A DNA stretch of 64,000 bases from Arcuatula senhousia (Eukaryota; Mollusca; Bivalvia; Mytilida; Mytilidae): NCBI GenBank assembly GCA_963971305.1, contig OZ020305.1, positions 1,583,001 to 1,647,000 of the forward strand, in the 5' to 3' direction. This document shows, piece after piece, positions 11,600 through 22,395 of the stretch. Numbering within the stretch: position 1 is the first letter of the stretch; each line of letters opens with the position of its first letter. Position numbers and translations under genes: made by a program. The notes beneath the pieces were generated by a model. It searched no databases, was not told the origin of the DNA, and saw only the letters and a list, made by a program, of their open reading frames with translations.

Positions 11600-12470
11600 A
11601 ATAAAGGTAATAACAAAACTACCGTACTTGAATGATCAATCTCATAGTTCAGAGAAAATGACAAAAACGAATCAGTCATACCGAAGAATTGGTGGGTCGC
11701 AATGGTCCTGACTTGGTACAGGCATTTCAAACGAAATGGTGGGTTAAACCAGGTTTTATGGCGCCAAACCTCCCTCTTTCATTGCGATCTTAGGATCCGG
11801 TAATGACCATAGAACACAACATAGTTGTGAGACACAATAGGGATATTGAGGTGATCATCTCAGTACAGCAGACCAGTAAAACACTAATTAGAACAATTAA
11901 CTATCATATCTTTTAACTCAATTTTGAACTTTTCTACTAGAGGCTGATAACGAAGAAAGAATTTTTTTAGTGATCGTATGAGACGTATTTTCTTATAGCC
12001 CTGCTCCAAAAGTCGGTCACGAAGAAATCGGTGTCTGATCAAAAAATCTATGAAATGTGTGCAAGCTCTGGCATATCGAATAAGTTGTGAAATATAAACA
12101 CCGTATGCAGGAGAAGTAGGTATATTGCTCTGTAGATTAGGAAAATTAATAATTTGAAAATTAAAATCGTCTCGTTTATCGTAAATTTTTGTACTGAGAT
12201 GACCACCTGGGTCAAATTCGAGGTGCAAATCCAAGAAAGGAAGGAATCCATCTACCAAATGAAGTGTTATTGACAGAAAGGACATCATCAATATATCTGA
12301 ATGTAAGATTAAATGACCTTGCCTCTTTTATCTCCTTGTTCTTTACGAGTCCCTGAAGAAATTCAGTCTCGTAAGAGTATAAAAACAAATCGGCGAGGAG
12401 AGGAGCACAGTTTGTGCCCATTTGAATGCCGATTTGTTGTTGAAAAATCTTTAGTTATTTCTATTGTCAG
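11600..12470 (-). pseudogene. Reverse-transcriptase relic, probably Penelope-like
   Basis: On the minus strand, one frame reads MGTNCAPLLADLFL and then the catalytic YIDDVLSV. A second frame continues with DLHLEFD and AYGVYISQLIRYARA down to about 11884. Compared with the copy at 25.4-26.4 kb, some 20 codons are missing between the catalytic motif and the following block, and the frame shifts there (around 12240-12260). The 3' untranslated tail (11600-11880) matches tails at 19432-19635, 33690-34020 and 36815-37100. It is a dead, 5'-truncated copy inserted in the 3' flank of C1q locus 1. The Penelope-like assignment is tentative; the reverse-transcriptase identity is firm. Confidence 0.8.
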
Positions 12471-12915
12471 AAATGTTTATTTAACGCGCTAGAAACCTGT
12501 TGGCAGGACTTGCTAATCCAGAGACATAAATCTGTTTACATAGTTACTTATATTTTCATGTTATTTTATATTGTTGTATTTTGTATTGTATATTCAGTTT
12601 CGGTCTTAGATCTGGAAGGACACAGATCGCTAAAATAAAGTTATTGAAATTGGACTACCGTTTCTGTCTGTATTTTATGTAGCCGGAATTCCACCGGTTA
12701 TATTTATATTTTTTTCTAGTCTGAATTTTTTTTCAGAGCCAGATTTGAACATTTGTGCACAAAAATATAAGGACCGTACATCTTAATTTCGTCATTATCT
12801 ATTTAAAAACACATGTTATTGGTTATGTGGTTGCAATTTTAAATTGTCTTTGTTACTTTAACATTTCGCTTCAAACTTTATTCATATTTGTGTCATTTTT
12901 CCATATATATATGTT

Positions 12916-13075
12916 ACAGGGAATGTGTGTAATTAGGGATTACGCGTAATCCCTAGAAATTCAGGGAATACGTGTAATCGCTAAATCGCCTAGGGATTAC
13001 TTTTAATCCCTGGTTTTTCCCAGGGATAACACGAAATCCCTGATTTTGTTCACCATTTTTACACGTTTTCCCTGA
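12916..13075. repeat. Cluster of AGGGATTA/TAATCCCT palindromes
   Basis: A perfect 22-bp palindrome sits at 12934-12955 (core GGGATTACGCGTAATCCC). Imperfect copies follow in which TACTTTTAATCCC, CAGGGATAACACG and similar text alternate in both orientations. It is non-coding. The cluster lies just 3' of the paralogous empty site at 12845-12849. Confidence 0.6.
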
Positions 13076-13299
13076 CCTCAAAATGACTTTGAAATGAATT
13101 CTTTTCAATACTTTTCTGTTGTTAAACAGCATAATTCCGAACAAAATTTTACTATTTATTGTGTCTTTTTATTTGTTTTTGTATATTTTTTAGATTCTTG
13201 CTTAGTCTGTTAATATATTAAGTAAATTTATTTAATTTTTATACCATATCAAATAAAAATGATGGTTTTCGTTCTAATAATCTGTTCATTTTAGAATTC

Positions 13300-14010
13300 T
13301 TAGCTCACCTGACCCGAAGGGTCGGTTCAGGAAAGCTATTGTCATCGTTAGGCGTCCGTTGTTAGTTAACTTTTAAAAAATCTCCTTCTCTTAAACCACT
13401 GAAGGGATTGCTTTCAAACTTTGTACGTTTGATCTTTAGGATGTTCTCTACCAAGTTTGTGAAATTTGTGCATGCCAACCCACCAACATGGCCGCCGTTG
13501 CTTAAAATAGAACAGGTGGGTCAGACCATATTTTTTAGCTTATATCACAAAAAGTATAAGAGATAGAGAAAATCCGAAGCAGCCTACCTTCTTCAGCATC
13601 AAAAGCTTTACGAAACTCTCCATTGAGTCAAAGTTGCGGGACGACTCCTTATAGGAGTTTTTTCCCCATAATCGTCAAAATTGACAATTTTCACAGATGT
13701 TTGGACTTTATCTTGAAAACTGTAAGTGCTAGAGGAAAGATTAGCATTGAAGAATTTTGTAGCTCATTGAGATCTACAAAAATGATTCATGGTCAAAATT
13801 GTCAGATAATCCCTTTTAGGGGTTATGGTCCTTTGAAGGTGAAAAATAGTGTTCTTTTATGTACTTGACCTATAGAAGGAAAGCTGTTACATATAGAGAT
13901 GCTTAAATCTTCAGTTCAATTAGCTCTTCAAAAATATCCATCAGGCATAAGCTGTCAGATGACCCCCACCCTATAAAAGTTGTGGCCCCTAATTGTCAAG
14001 TTTGGGTTAT
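13300..14010 (-). repeat. Pearl-like repeat, inverted fragment
   Basis: It starts with TTAGCTCACCTGACCCGAAG, the reverse complement of the right end of the element at 24152-27349 (CAGGTGAGCTAAAAA end), followed by GGCGTCCGTTGT where that element has its ACGG stretch. Further in it reads AACATGGCCGCCG and GTCAGATGACCCC, as expected for this family. No coding capacity. Confidence 0.6.
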
Positions 14011-14061
14011 TGTCTTGCAGATTAAATCTATATAAGATTAAGAAAAGCTTTTGTTAACTTG

Positions 14062-14212
14062 AGTAGTGCTCCTTTTGTTGTTGTTCTGCTTTTATTGTTC
14101 ATGAGCGGTTTATAATATCACGTTTGCGCCAATTTCTTATTCTTTGTGCAGTTAAACAAAAACAATGGAAACAATAAGGCATTTACAAAATAACAACAAA
14201 AGTAGCACTACG
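14062..14212. mobile_element. Small inverted-repeat element (MITE)
   Basis: GTAGTGCTCCTTTTGTTGTT near 14063 is mirrored by AACAACAAAAGTAGCACTAC near 14190-14211. The 150-bp interior is AT-rich. A target duplication is not clear, so its boundaries are approximate. Confidence 0.55.
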
Positions 14213-14222
14213 TGCAAACAAA

Positions 14223-14995
14223 GGAGAGACCAAGAGTTAGGGTTAAGGATACATAGCAGAAGAGTTAGGCTTAGGGTACGAACATGAATAGAAATACTAT
14301 ACAAAACAGAGGAGAATTTAGGTTAGGGTTAGAGTAAATGGTTAAGAAATAGAAATGGAAAGAGAAAGGAGCAAAGGTGTACCAAAGGGGTAATCAGTAT
14401 CAAAGGGTTAGGGTTAGAGAAGAGAGAGTAAGGGTTAGAGAAAAGAGAATTAAGGTTTGAGTTAGAAATACAATGACAACAAAGGGAAATAGAGTTAGAT
14501 TTAGAATGGGGATAAGGGCTAAACATAAAACTGAAAAGATAAAAGGTTAGGATTAGAGAAGAGAGAGTTAGGGTAAGGGTTAAAAATACAATCACAACAA
14601 AGACAAAGAGACTTAGAGAGTTAGAATTAGGGTAAGGGTTAAAAAATGAAAATGGAAAGAGAAAGGGTTAAGGTTAGAGATTAGGGTTAGTGAATAGAGC
14701 TTAAGGATAGGGTTAGAAGGAAGAGAGTTGGGGTTAGAGAAGAGAGAATTAGGGTTAGTGTTAGAAATAAAATGACAACACTATCAAAGTGAGTTAGAGT
14801 TATAATTGGGGTAAGGCTAAAAAGTCCTAAAAATAGAATTGAAAAGAGAAAAGGTTAATGTTAGAGATTAGGGTTTAGGGTTAGGGTTAGAGATTAGGGT
14901 TTAGGGTTAGGGTTAGAGGTTAGGGTTTAGGGTTAGGGTTAGAATTACAAACTAGAATAGCTAGGGTTAGGGTTAGAATGGGATAAGGGTTAAAA
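14223..14995 (+). repeat. Interstitial telomere-like TTAGGG array
   Basis: The stretch is made of diverged TTAGGG units (GTTAGGGTTAG, GAGTTAGGGTAAGGGTT) broken by A-rich spacers. The best preserved part is about 14870-14945, with three successive roughly 30-bp blocks of GATTAGGGTTTAGGGTTAGG. TTAGGG is the usual molluscan telomere repeat. The array is internal and flanked by ordinary sequence on both sides, so it is an old interstitial site and not a chromosome end. Confidence 0.85.
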
Positions 14996-15290
14996 ATGAA
15001 CTGCAAAGGGCTGTATCAGAACGAATAGAAACCGGTTTGAACTGGTTAGAAGATATTGGGTTATCAAGTACAAAATGATCTCAATTGAATAGTTAGTTCC
15101 GCATGATTACACGCGACTTCATTGCTGAGATATGGGGTTGACACGAGTCGCCAACAGATTTAACACAGGGCATATGGAAAATTAAAAGTATAAAGTGGTC
15201 TGGATTCCCTGCTTGACAAAAAAAAAGGGGGTGTACAAGTTAACACAGGAAAGGAAAAACACAACTAGAAGAAAAGGTATGAAGGTAAGG

Positions 15291-15455
15291 AAACGGCTGC
15301 TGCTGCTGCTGCTCCGTAAGTGAAAGCAGGAGAAGATGGTAAAACGGCTGCTGCTGCTGCTGCGTAAGTGAAAAGGGGGAGGGGGTAAAACGGCTGCTGT
15401 TGCTGCTGCGTAAGTGAAAGAAGGAGAAGGGGGTAAAACGGCTGCTGCTGCTGCT
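15291..15455 (+). repeat. Minisatellite with embedded CTG triplets
   Basis: There are four tandem units of roughly 50 bp. Each consists of GGTAAAACGG, a run of four to five GCT/CTG triplets (one interrupted by GTT), GCGTAAGTGAAAG and a GGAGAAGG-like purine tract. Open frames across it on the minus strand are repeat-driven (poly-alanine or poly-glutamine) and are not called as genes. Confidence 0.85.
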
Positions 15456-15459
15456 GGGT

Positions 15460-16900
15460 GATCAAATAAGTTCGAAAAGCAGCAAAAGAGGAAGATGAGC
15501 ATGGAAAAGAGTAAATGGAGCTGTAAAGGAGCGAGAAGAGCATAGAGTAAGTCACGTGATGAAAACAAACAGATGATTGGGCGATAAAATTTTGAAAAGG
15601 TAAATTAAGTAACTATTTTGTTATCCCTAACGCCCTATAAAAAGGATTAAAACAGTACTTAAAGCCTTCCCCACAAATCCCGGCAAATTCCTTATAAAAC
15701 AAACCTTTAAACACAGTAGAAACCACGAGTTACTCTCATTAAACTTTCACAAAAGAAAGAATTTAAAACTAGACCTCACAAACTTTACAATGACATATTA
15801 CACGCTTAGTATACAAACAAGAAGAAAAAGGAATCACCTAATGGTCAAGCCCTGACTGACCACCGACCACTACCGACTCAAACATCTACACCTTGTGACC
15901 TTTCCAACGATATACGACAACCCCACCTTTAATAAAAAAAATAGGAAATGGTCACCTATGGTCAAGCCTCTTATGACCACTGAAGACCACTAAGAAAATC
16001 ATCAAAGAGACATTGTCTTACTCAATACAATGCAACAAACCAGAAATGAATCGGTCAAGGAATAACTTAGTTACAAGCCTTTTACCGTGCGGTGACTTTG
16101 CAGAATTACCTCCCCTTAATTATCGGAAGCAAGAATGCCGACGAGAGCCAAGATGGCAGCCGAGATTCAAGATGGCCGACGTCCGGAAGCTGATATACAT
16201 GCGTAAATGAAGATGGCGGATGGCCGCATCACCATGCACCACCCGAGAAATCATAACCATGTAACCCTATATACTACTCCTGGCCATGACCATTATACAA
16301 CGACTGTTCAAGAAACACAACTGAAAGAGAACAACTGCAATCAGTGACTGTGTGAAACGTTCCATGTAAAACGAGATTGAACTATTGTGGTCTTGATCTG
16401 CTTTTTACAAATAAATAATCTCCGTACTATTTCATCTGAAAGATGAAAATACACGATCACATCATGATTGAAAATAATACGATGTGGATACGTGTTTGCA
16501 ACACTCAAAATATCTACAACGCAAAACCTCCAGTGCATTAAATCTTTCGTTAAATGGCTTGAGTAAAGATAACCTTTAACATGTTAAAGTAACATAATCT
16601 TGTGATATCATTACATGTAGTTTTATCTTTGGCAGACGCGAATAATTATGTTCCAATCTTATGGTTAAGAAAAATTTACCAAACAATTAACCAGAAACGA
16701 AAGAAAAAATATTATCATGTAAAGAACTAATCACTAGAACGACATATTGTTTCTTTGCCTGTCCACAAACTTTACGGACAGCCATCGTATATATATCCTT
16801 TTTTATAAGTAGATAAAGATTTATTAGGATTTCAAATAATTATTTTTAATTAATTGCTAGATTTAGTGTTTTTGTTTTAAACAAAACTATTTTAGACAGA
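15460..16900. other. Stretch without recognised gene
   Basis: No coding exon is supported. TCACCTAATGGTCAAGCC at 15835 has a diverged second copy (TCACCTATGGTCAAGCC) at about 15952. Text around 16150-16220 (CAAGATGG repeated three times) suggests another dispersed repeat. Confidence 0.5.
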
Positions 16901-16904
16901 TATC

Positions 16905-16945
16905 TTTTGACACTCGGATGCCCCATTGGTGCCTCTTTGCATCTA
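16905..16945 (+). repeat. Solo 3' tail of the reverse-transcriptase element
   Basis: GACACTCGGATGCCCCATTG followed by GTGCCTCT matches the extreme 3' end of the elements at 26.6 and 30.9 kb. It is a severely 5'-truncated insertion, the expected product of target-primed reverse transcription. Confidence 0.65.
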
Positions 16946-16966
16946 TCAAGTTAGACTAAACATGCA

Positions 16967-17160
16967 TACCCTTTATATGAAGGGGAAATATCAGTAAGGG
17001 CTTTCGAAAAGGGGAAACCCAGTAAATTCCCATTTTTCCTACAAGATTTCTAGGGGGAAGAACGGGTATATACTGATATTTTCGGGTGAAAATCTCAGTA
17101 TATACTGATTTTCCCGGGGGAAATATGAGTAGGGTGAAAATACCGGTATGTAACACTGGT
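16967..17160. repeat. Short inverted/tandem repeat block
   Basis: AGTATATACTGATTTTCCC and close variants occur several times in both orientations, bounded by ACCCTTTATA on the left and GAGTAGGGTG on the right. It is probably a small non-autonomous element; no duplication is visible at its edges. Confidence 0.45.
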
Positions 17161-17960
17161 TTTATAAGTTTTCATAATCTATTTCTTGTCCTGTCTTGTC
17201 TTGTTTGTATAATCCCCTCTAGTACGATAAAGCATTGCATTCTCATCTTATGGCGTTAACTTTGAATGTTCAGTTAAGTGACTTTGGTGTGGATTTTGAT
17301 CAATATCAGAGTTCATGTTTTATAAATATTATGAATATATAGGGAAATTAACACAATATATATATTTTTGTTATTGCCGACAGACATACTTAAATAGGAA
17401 TCAAGTTGAGTAATTTCAGCTCATGAAATCCTCTTGTTGTAAATTGTTTTCTTGCTTTGTGTTATAAAACTCACAATATGTTTGTAAAATGAATGTAAAA
17501 CCTGAAGAAAAAAATAAGTTTATACTATGAAACAACAAAAGGTTCGAAAAGGTTCGGTATCGGTGTAAAAGTACCATATATCTATATGTAAATATTTGAG
17601 GTGTCCATGTAGAATGACAAAGTAGACATTAACGTAATCAAATAAAACTTTGTAACAAATGATAACATTTTTGGTAGATAAAAATGTATCCAAACATTAT
17701 TAATCAATATTTAGGTTATCATTTTTCAAAGCCTCGGCAATAAGAATTTGAGCAGACATCTACTTATTTACTTATCCAAGATTGCACTACCAGTTTGGTT
17801 AAACTCCTGTTAAAGTTTTTAGATCGGATAAGCTCTGCACAAGCGGGGTTGGTCAATTTTTTTCGCAAATACTATTAGCATTTTTCCAATTGGGGAGTTG
17901 CAAGGGTCCGAGGAGTAAAAAGGTCGAAAATTCAGGACGGAAATCTTGTTTATAGGGAAA

Positions 17961-19254
17961 ATGTCGTCCGTGGGATTCAGAGGAATTTTACTGCTGTTTT
18001 TGACATCCCTTATTCCGTGCAGTGGCGGATTTCTTTTGCCCTATACACAAAAGCCACCCACGGGTAGTGCCCACTATAATTTTCTTTTCGATTTATTAGT
18101 CGAGGAACGCCAGGCTAGAAAAACACTGGAGTCGTATGTTTCACAAATGCAATCAGAAATTTGCAGCTTACAGCAATGTAAAAGTGAGTTGAGCGATTTG
18201 AAAAACAAATACGACTTACTTGAACAAAAACATTCGGACATAATGAACAAAACGACAGAACTTGAAACGAAGTTGAAAATGCTCGAACAGCTGAAAACGG
18301 TCTCGGATTTACGGGAAGTGATTAACTTGCAGAACCGGACTGATTCCATTGCGCATGAGGTGCAAACATTGAATGTTAAACAAGCTGAGATTATAAACAA
18401 TGAAAATGTCAGAAAAGATGATTTTATTGCGATATATCATCGTGTTTTAAATTCTGAATCAAAACTAGAAAATTTATCGTTAACACAGACCAAACGTCTG
18501 AACGACATGTTGAAATCGACAGATAAACGTTTTGGTGACGTGTTATCAAGACTGAATACTGCTGAACAGACTTTACGTTTAGTGAATCATACTTTATCAT
18601 ATGGTAAGTCTTTGTGTTTTTTTTTCAACTTTTAAGTAGATTAATTATCCTTAATTTGATATTAATTTAAAATCGAGAAAAATATATAATGTAATGTATT
18701 TTCTCGTTTTATGGTAATTTGGTGTAAGTACGATTAAGAATCGCCATATTACGGTTATATGTCATTTAAAAATGGTATAATCTCAAGTATCATGAGGTTA
18801 AAAGTTAATACTCTAAAAATCTCACCGGAGAGGCCTTAATTTAGGACTGGGTTTCTATTATATTTCAGATGTCGCTTTTTCTGCAAGTTTAAGTAAGGAG
18901 ATAAGTGTTTCAGGGGGTAGTACTATAAAATTTGACACCGTGTGGACCAACATACAGAGTGGGTACAACCCGAACACTGGCGTGTTCACCGCTCCCGTGG
19001 GCGGACTCTACTTCTTCACATGTACACTTGTTAGTAGTGGTGGTACTGGTTTGCGAGGAATTATTTATAAGAACGGTAACAGTCAGTCAGTTGTAGCATA
19101 CAGTCGAAATGACCTTTATACAGGAAATGTCCATGCCGTCCTGACCTTGAACAAAGGTGACAGGGTGGACATTAGGAGGAGTTATAGTAACGAAGATAAA
19201 GTATACAGTGAATCTGCTGAGCATTTTAGTATGTTCACGGGATTCAAAATATAG
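17961..19254 (+). CDS. Secreted coiled-coil C1q-domain protein (locus 2, intact)
   Basis: There are two exons, 17961-18603 and 18869-19254, joined by a GT-AG intron in phase 1, giving 342 residues. Residues 1 to about 23 are a signal peptide (GILLLFLTSLIPCSGG). About 35-210 is a charged heptad-rich coiled-coil region with several N-linked glycosylation sequons (NKT, NRT, NLS, NHT). Residues 216-342 form the C1q globular domain, with NPNTGVFTAPVGGLYFF and the end HFSMFTGFKI. The ATG at 17961 was chosen because the paralogue at 23138 aligns from there; upstream in-frame codons lack an ATG. Such proteins are secreted, trimerise through coiled coil and C1q head, and in mussels bind microbial or other ligands. 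The specific ligand cannot be told from sequence. This is the only complete C1q gene in the window. Confidence 0.92.
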
Positions 19255-19431
19255 ATATCCTATATACAATGATCATATTTACAACATTTTAGTATTTTTA
19301 CATGATCAATCATATTTTAATTTAATCGTTGATTTTGGATTACTTAGATTAGAGAAAAATACTTAACAAAAGCGAACGATAAGTGGAGAGAACAAAACTT
19401 TTAAAATAAAACTATATAGTGAGCTTATTAA

Positions 19432-19635
19432 ATAAAGGTAACAACAAAACTACCGAACTTGAATGATCAATCTCATAGTCCAGAGAAAATGACAAAAACG
19501 AATCAGTCATACCGGAGAATTGGTGGATCTCAATGGTCCTGACTTGGTACAGGCATTTCAAACGAAATGGTTGATTAAACCAGGCTTTATGGCGCCAAAC
19601 CTCCCTCTTCCATTGCGATCTTCAAGTCCGAAATA
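19432..19635 (-). repeat. 3' tail of the reverse-transcriptase element
   Basis: It is close to identical to the tail at 11600-11810 (CAATGGTCCTGACTTGGTAC, GGCGCCAAACCTCCCTCTT). It interrupts the C1q 3' flank at a different point than the insertion in locus 1, so the two insertions are independent. Confidence 0.75.
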
Positions 19636-19914
19636 TATATAGTAACATAGAATAGTGTGACACTGTAAATTCGCTTAACCCATAAAGTAAATAATTAAAA
19701 AAATATGTGGAAAACTATATTTGGAATTTAACATACTATGGATATGTGCCTTACAGCTATGTGTTTCTGTGTTAATAATTTTTTTTCTAATTTGAATTTT
19801 TCAGAGCCAAATCTGAACATTTGAGCACTTAAATATTAGGAACATACATCTTAATTAAATATTATTTTGTTTTAATTTGTAATTGGTTCTGTGGTTTCAA
19901 TTTGAAATGGTCTT

Positions 19915-21369
19915 CAGGGGCGTAGCTGGGACAAAAGGGAAGTGTAGGCAAACTTACGGCGAGGGGTCTGGGGGCCGCTCAAGGCCCCCAGCAGGTCCAG
20001 GGCAGAGTCCTGGTAGGGGGCCCTGGGGGGCGAAGCCCCCCGGAAGCTCCGCGGAAATAGCGTTTTAGAGGTTCATTTTGCCACTCTCTTGGGTGCAACT
20101 ATATAAAACTTTTGACATTAAATATTTTCGGGTGATGCAAAATATCAGTTTTATAAAAACATCTAGGTAAAAGAGTTGTCGGGAAATGTATAAATTTCAC
20201 CGAATTCCAATCCGTTCAGTGGTTTCGGAGTAGTTTGTGACGATAGACAGACAGACGGACACGACAAAATACAATATATCTCGCCACAAAAGTAGAGGAG
20301 AGACATAAAGAAAAACGTTTTGTTCACCATCATTTAATTTGTTTTGCCAAATGACCGTGGATATTTATTGTCAGTCGCTGTTACTCGAACAACAAGAAAT
20401 CATTTATATCCTGACCATTTTCACAGCGATTTCAGGAGTTGCGTCCACAAAATTGTGACACACACCGACGGATTCATGGCGGTGGGTTTTAAAATGCTAT
20501 CCAGCACACACTTACTGGTGAAAATATCATAACCCTATTAAGATAATATTATGCAATACCAAGAACCTAACCAAAAATCTTAATGTGTCATACGGACGGA
20601 CGGACAGAAAAGTGTAAAACTACATGTTCGACCATAAAAATTCTAAAGACGTACGGACATATACACGCATATAAATATATTATGCCTAAATCTCAATTTA
20701 ATTTACGATAAAAACATATTATAAGTTAACAAATTGAAATGGGGCTTCAGAGAGTTTCAAACTATTTTTTAAAAATATTTCAATTTTGTGCCATTACATA
20801 CAATGTAATGGCATATTCAGGTGTATCGCCCAACTAGACTTGCCTTTATAAATGGTGCTAGTTAGTATTGTGCATGTTACTAAAAGCTCACATTAACAAT
20901 AGAGAAGTAAGTGTATTGGTTGGGCTCCAAATCCAACTTTGGTCTGATGCAATGACAGTTCGGCATCTGACAATTTCAATTTGGCTATATCCGGATACGG
21001 AGGATCGACTTCAGAACTACATGTAGGAGACGAAGAACTTGTTGATGCCAGGCTGCTTCCGAGTCATGTGTAACACTAGCCCTCTGATCAATTGGCTTAT
21101 AGTAGAAATCAAACTTTTTCATTTTTTTCAAAGATTGTCGGGATGATCACTTGTAAACAGTACAAAAGCCTGAACAACATTGGAGATCCACAATTTGACA
21201 ATATACTGATCATGATGCATTCTACTTTAAACACTAACAGATAAACAGATTTTAATATCATTACATTAACGATCAACAGTATAATGTGTGAGGAACTAAA
21301 AAAAAAAAAAAAATTGGCAAAATTAAGTGCAGGCAAAAGCTTTTTTGCCTAACGGCAGCTACGCGCCTG
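19915..21369. mobile_element. hAT-like non-autonomous element, copy 1, with paralogous empty site
   Basis: The ends are inverted copies: CAGGGGCGTAGCTGG at 19915 against CAGCTACGCGCCTG ending at 21369. GTCTT is duplicated outside (19910-19914 and 21370-21374). C1q locus 1 has the same flank uninterrupted, with a single GTCTT at 12845-12849. Near the left end is a GC-rich block (about 19960-20055, GGGGGCGAAGCCCCC type) shared with the element at 36114-37833. The CAGGGGCGTAGCT terminus is of hAT type; a 5-bp duplication would fit the hAT5 subgroup. No transposase frame was seen. Confidence 0.88.
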
Positions 21370-21564
21370 GTCTTTGTAACTTTAAAAATTTCCATTGAAC
21401 CTTTATTCATATTTGTTTTCATTACTTCCATAAGAATCCTGGATATTTTAAATTGGAAAATAATGCTTAGAAGATAAAGGTTAAAACGAATCAACCGAAA
21501 GGCAGTAGAAAAACGGATAAAACAGGAGGTCCTTTACCAATGAAATGCAAAATCAAAATCCTGT

Positions 21565-21620
21565 CTTGGAATCGTATGTTTCACAGATGCAATCCGAAAT
21601 GCGTAGTTTGCCGCAATGTA
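21565..21620 (+). pseudogene. Relic of C1q exon 1 (coiled-coil start)
   Basis: It translates as LESYVSQMQSEMRSLPQC, matching residues of exon 1 in loci 2 and 3. Matching sequence ends abruptly on both sides; there is no signal peptide and no C1q exon. It is a fragment of another duplicated C1q copy, lying between loci 2 and 3. Confidence 0.8.
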
Positions 21621-21907
21621 TATTATTTGTCTATGATCTATTGTAGATCATTATAAATTTTTATTTGTGATTACTGCACATGTCACTTTGATAAAAAAAA
21701 TTACTATTTGCAATGTATCATATAACGCTTTGAAGGGGCACATATTTGTGTACCATAGTTTACAAATTCATAGAAAGATTTTAGTGAACTTTAACACAAT
21801 ATATGATAACTTCAGTTTTTTTGGTGTTTTTCGTATTTATAATGATGTTTATATATGCACCGGGAATCAGATTCGATACATCATGAATAGTACATGACCA
21901 AATCTGT

Positions 21908-21984
21908 ACCACATGTTGTAAAACCCGAGACACCTATAACCGGTCCTAGGGTTGATATCGGTCGAGGGTTTATACAGCATGTGG
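21908..21984. repeat. Imperfect hairpin
   Basis: ACCACATGTTGTAAAACCC (21908) pairs with GGGTTTATACAGCATGTGGT (ending 21984). The inner segments CCTATAACCGG and GGTTGATATCGG continue the stem with mismatches. It may be a small MITE. Confidence 0.6.
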
Positions 21985-22372
21985 TGTTTTAAACCAAGAC
22001 TTTACTTTGCACAGATACCTACTTTTTCAACTTTTTCATGATGCCTGTTTATATGGTTAAAATAGAGAAGGGCACTGTTTTTGTGATCACCGCTTCCTGA
22101 TTCGCTGATGACATTTTGAACCAGATCCATCTCAGACTAATTGTCATATTTAATTTTTCTGAGTTTTGCAGTTATGAGTATTTCGAAAACTATAGAAGTT
22201 ATTTTTTTCATAAGACTTACACATGGTTAAGCACTTCGAAATTCGAAAGAGTTTTATACCCAAGATGTGGGACCATTAGTGTTTTTTTTTATTTTAGTGA
22301 AAACTTTCAAAGCTAGAGAAAGTTTCTATTAATAATATTTATATATTTATATATGTTATAATGGGAGTTCGA

Positions 22373-22395
22373 CACACACACACACGCACACACTA
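22373..22395 (+). repeat. Short CA microsatellite
   Basis: An ACACAC run of about 20 nt with one CG interruption. The surrounding 22.0-23.1 kb holds no recognised gene. Confidence 0.8.

Noticed and set aside
14329..14595. Serine/leucine-rich minus-strand frame
   Set aside because: It lies wholly in the degenerate TTAGGG array and reflects its low complexity.
14223..14995. True chromosome end
   Set aside because: The repeats are diverged and ordinary sequence with genes lies on both sides.
15182..15568. Minus-strand frames rich in alanine or glutamine
   Set aside because: They come from the CTG-containing minisatellite; outside the repeat the sequence shows no domain or conservation.
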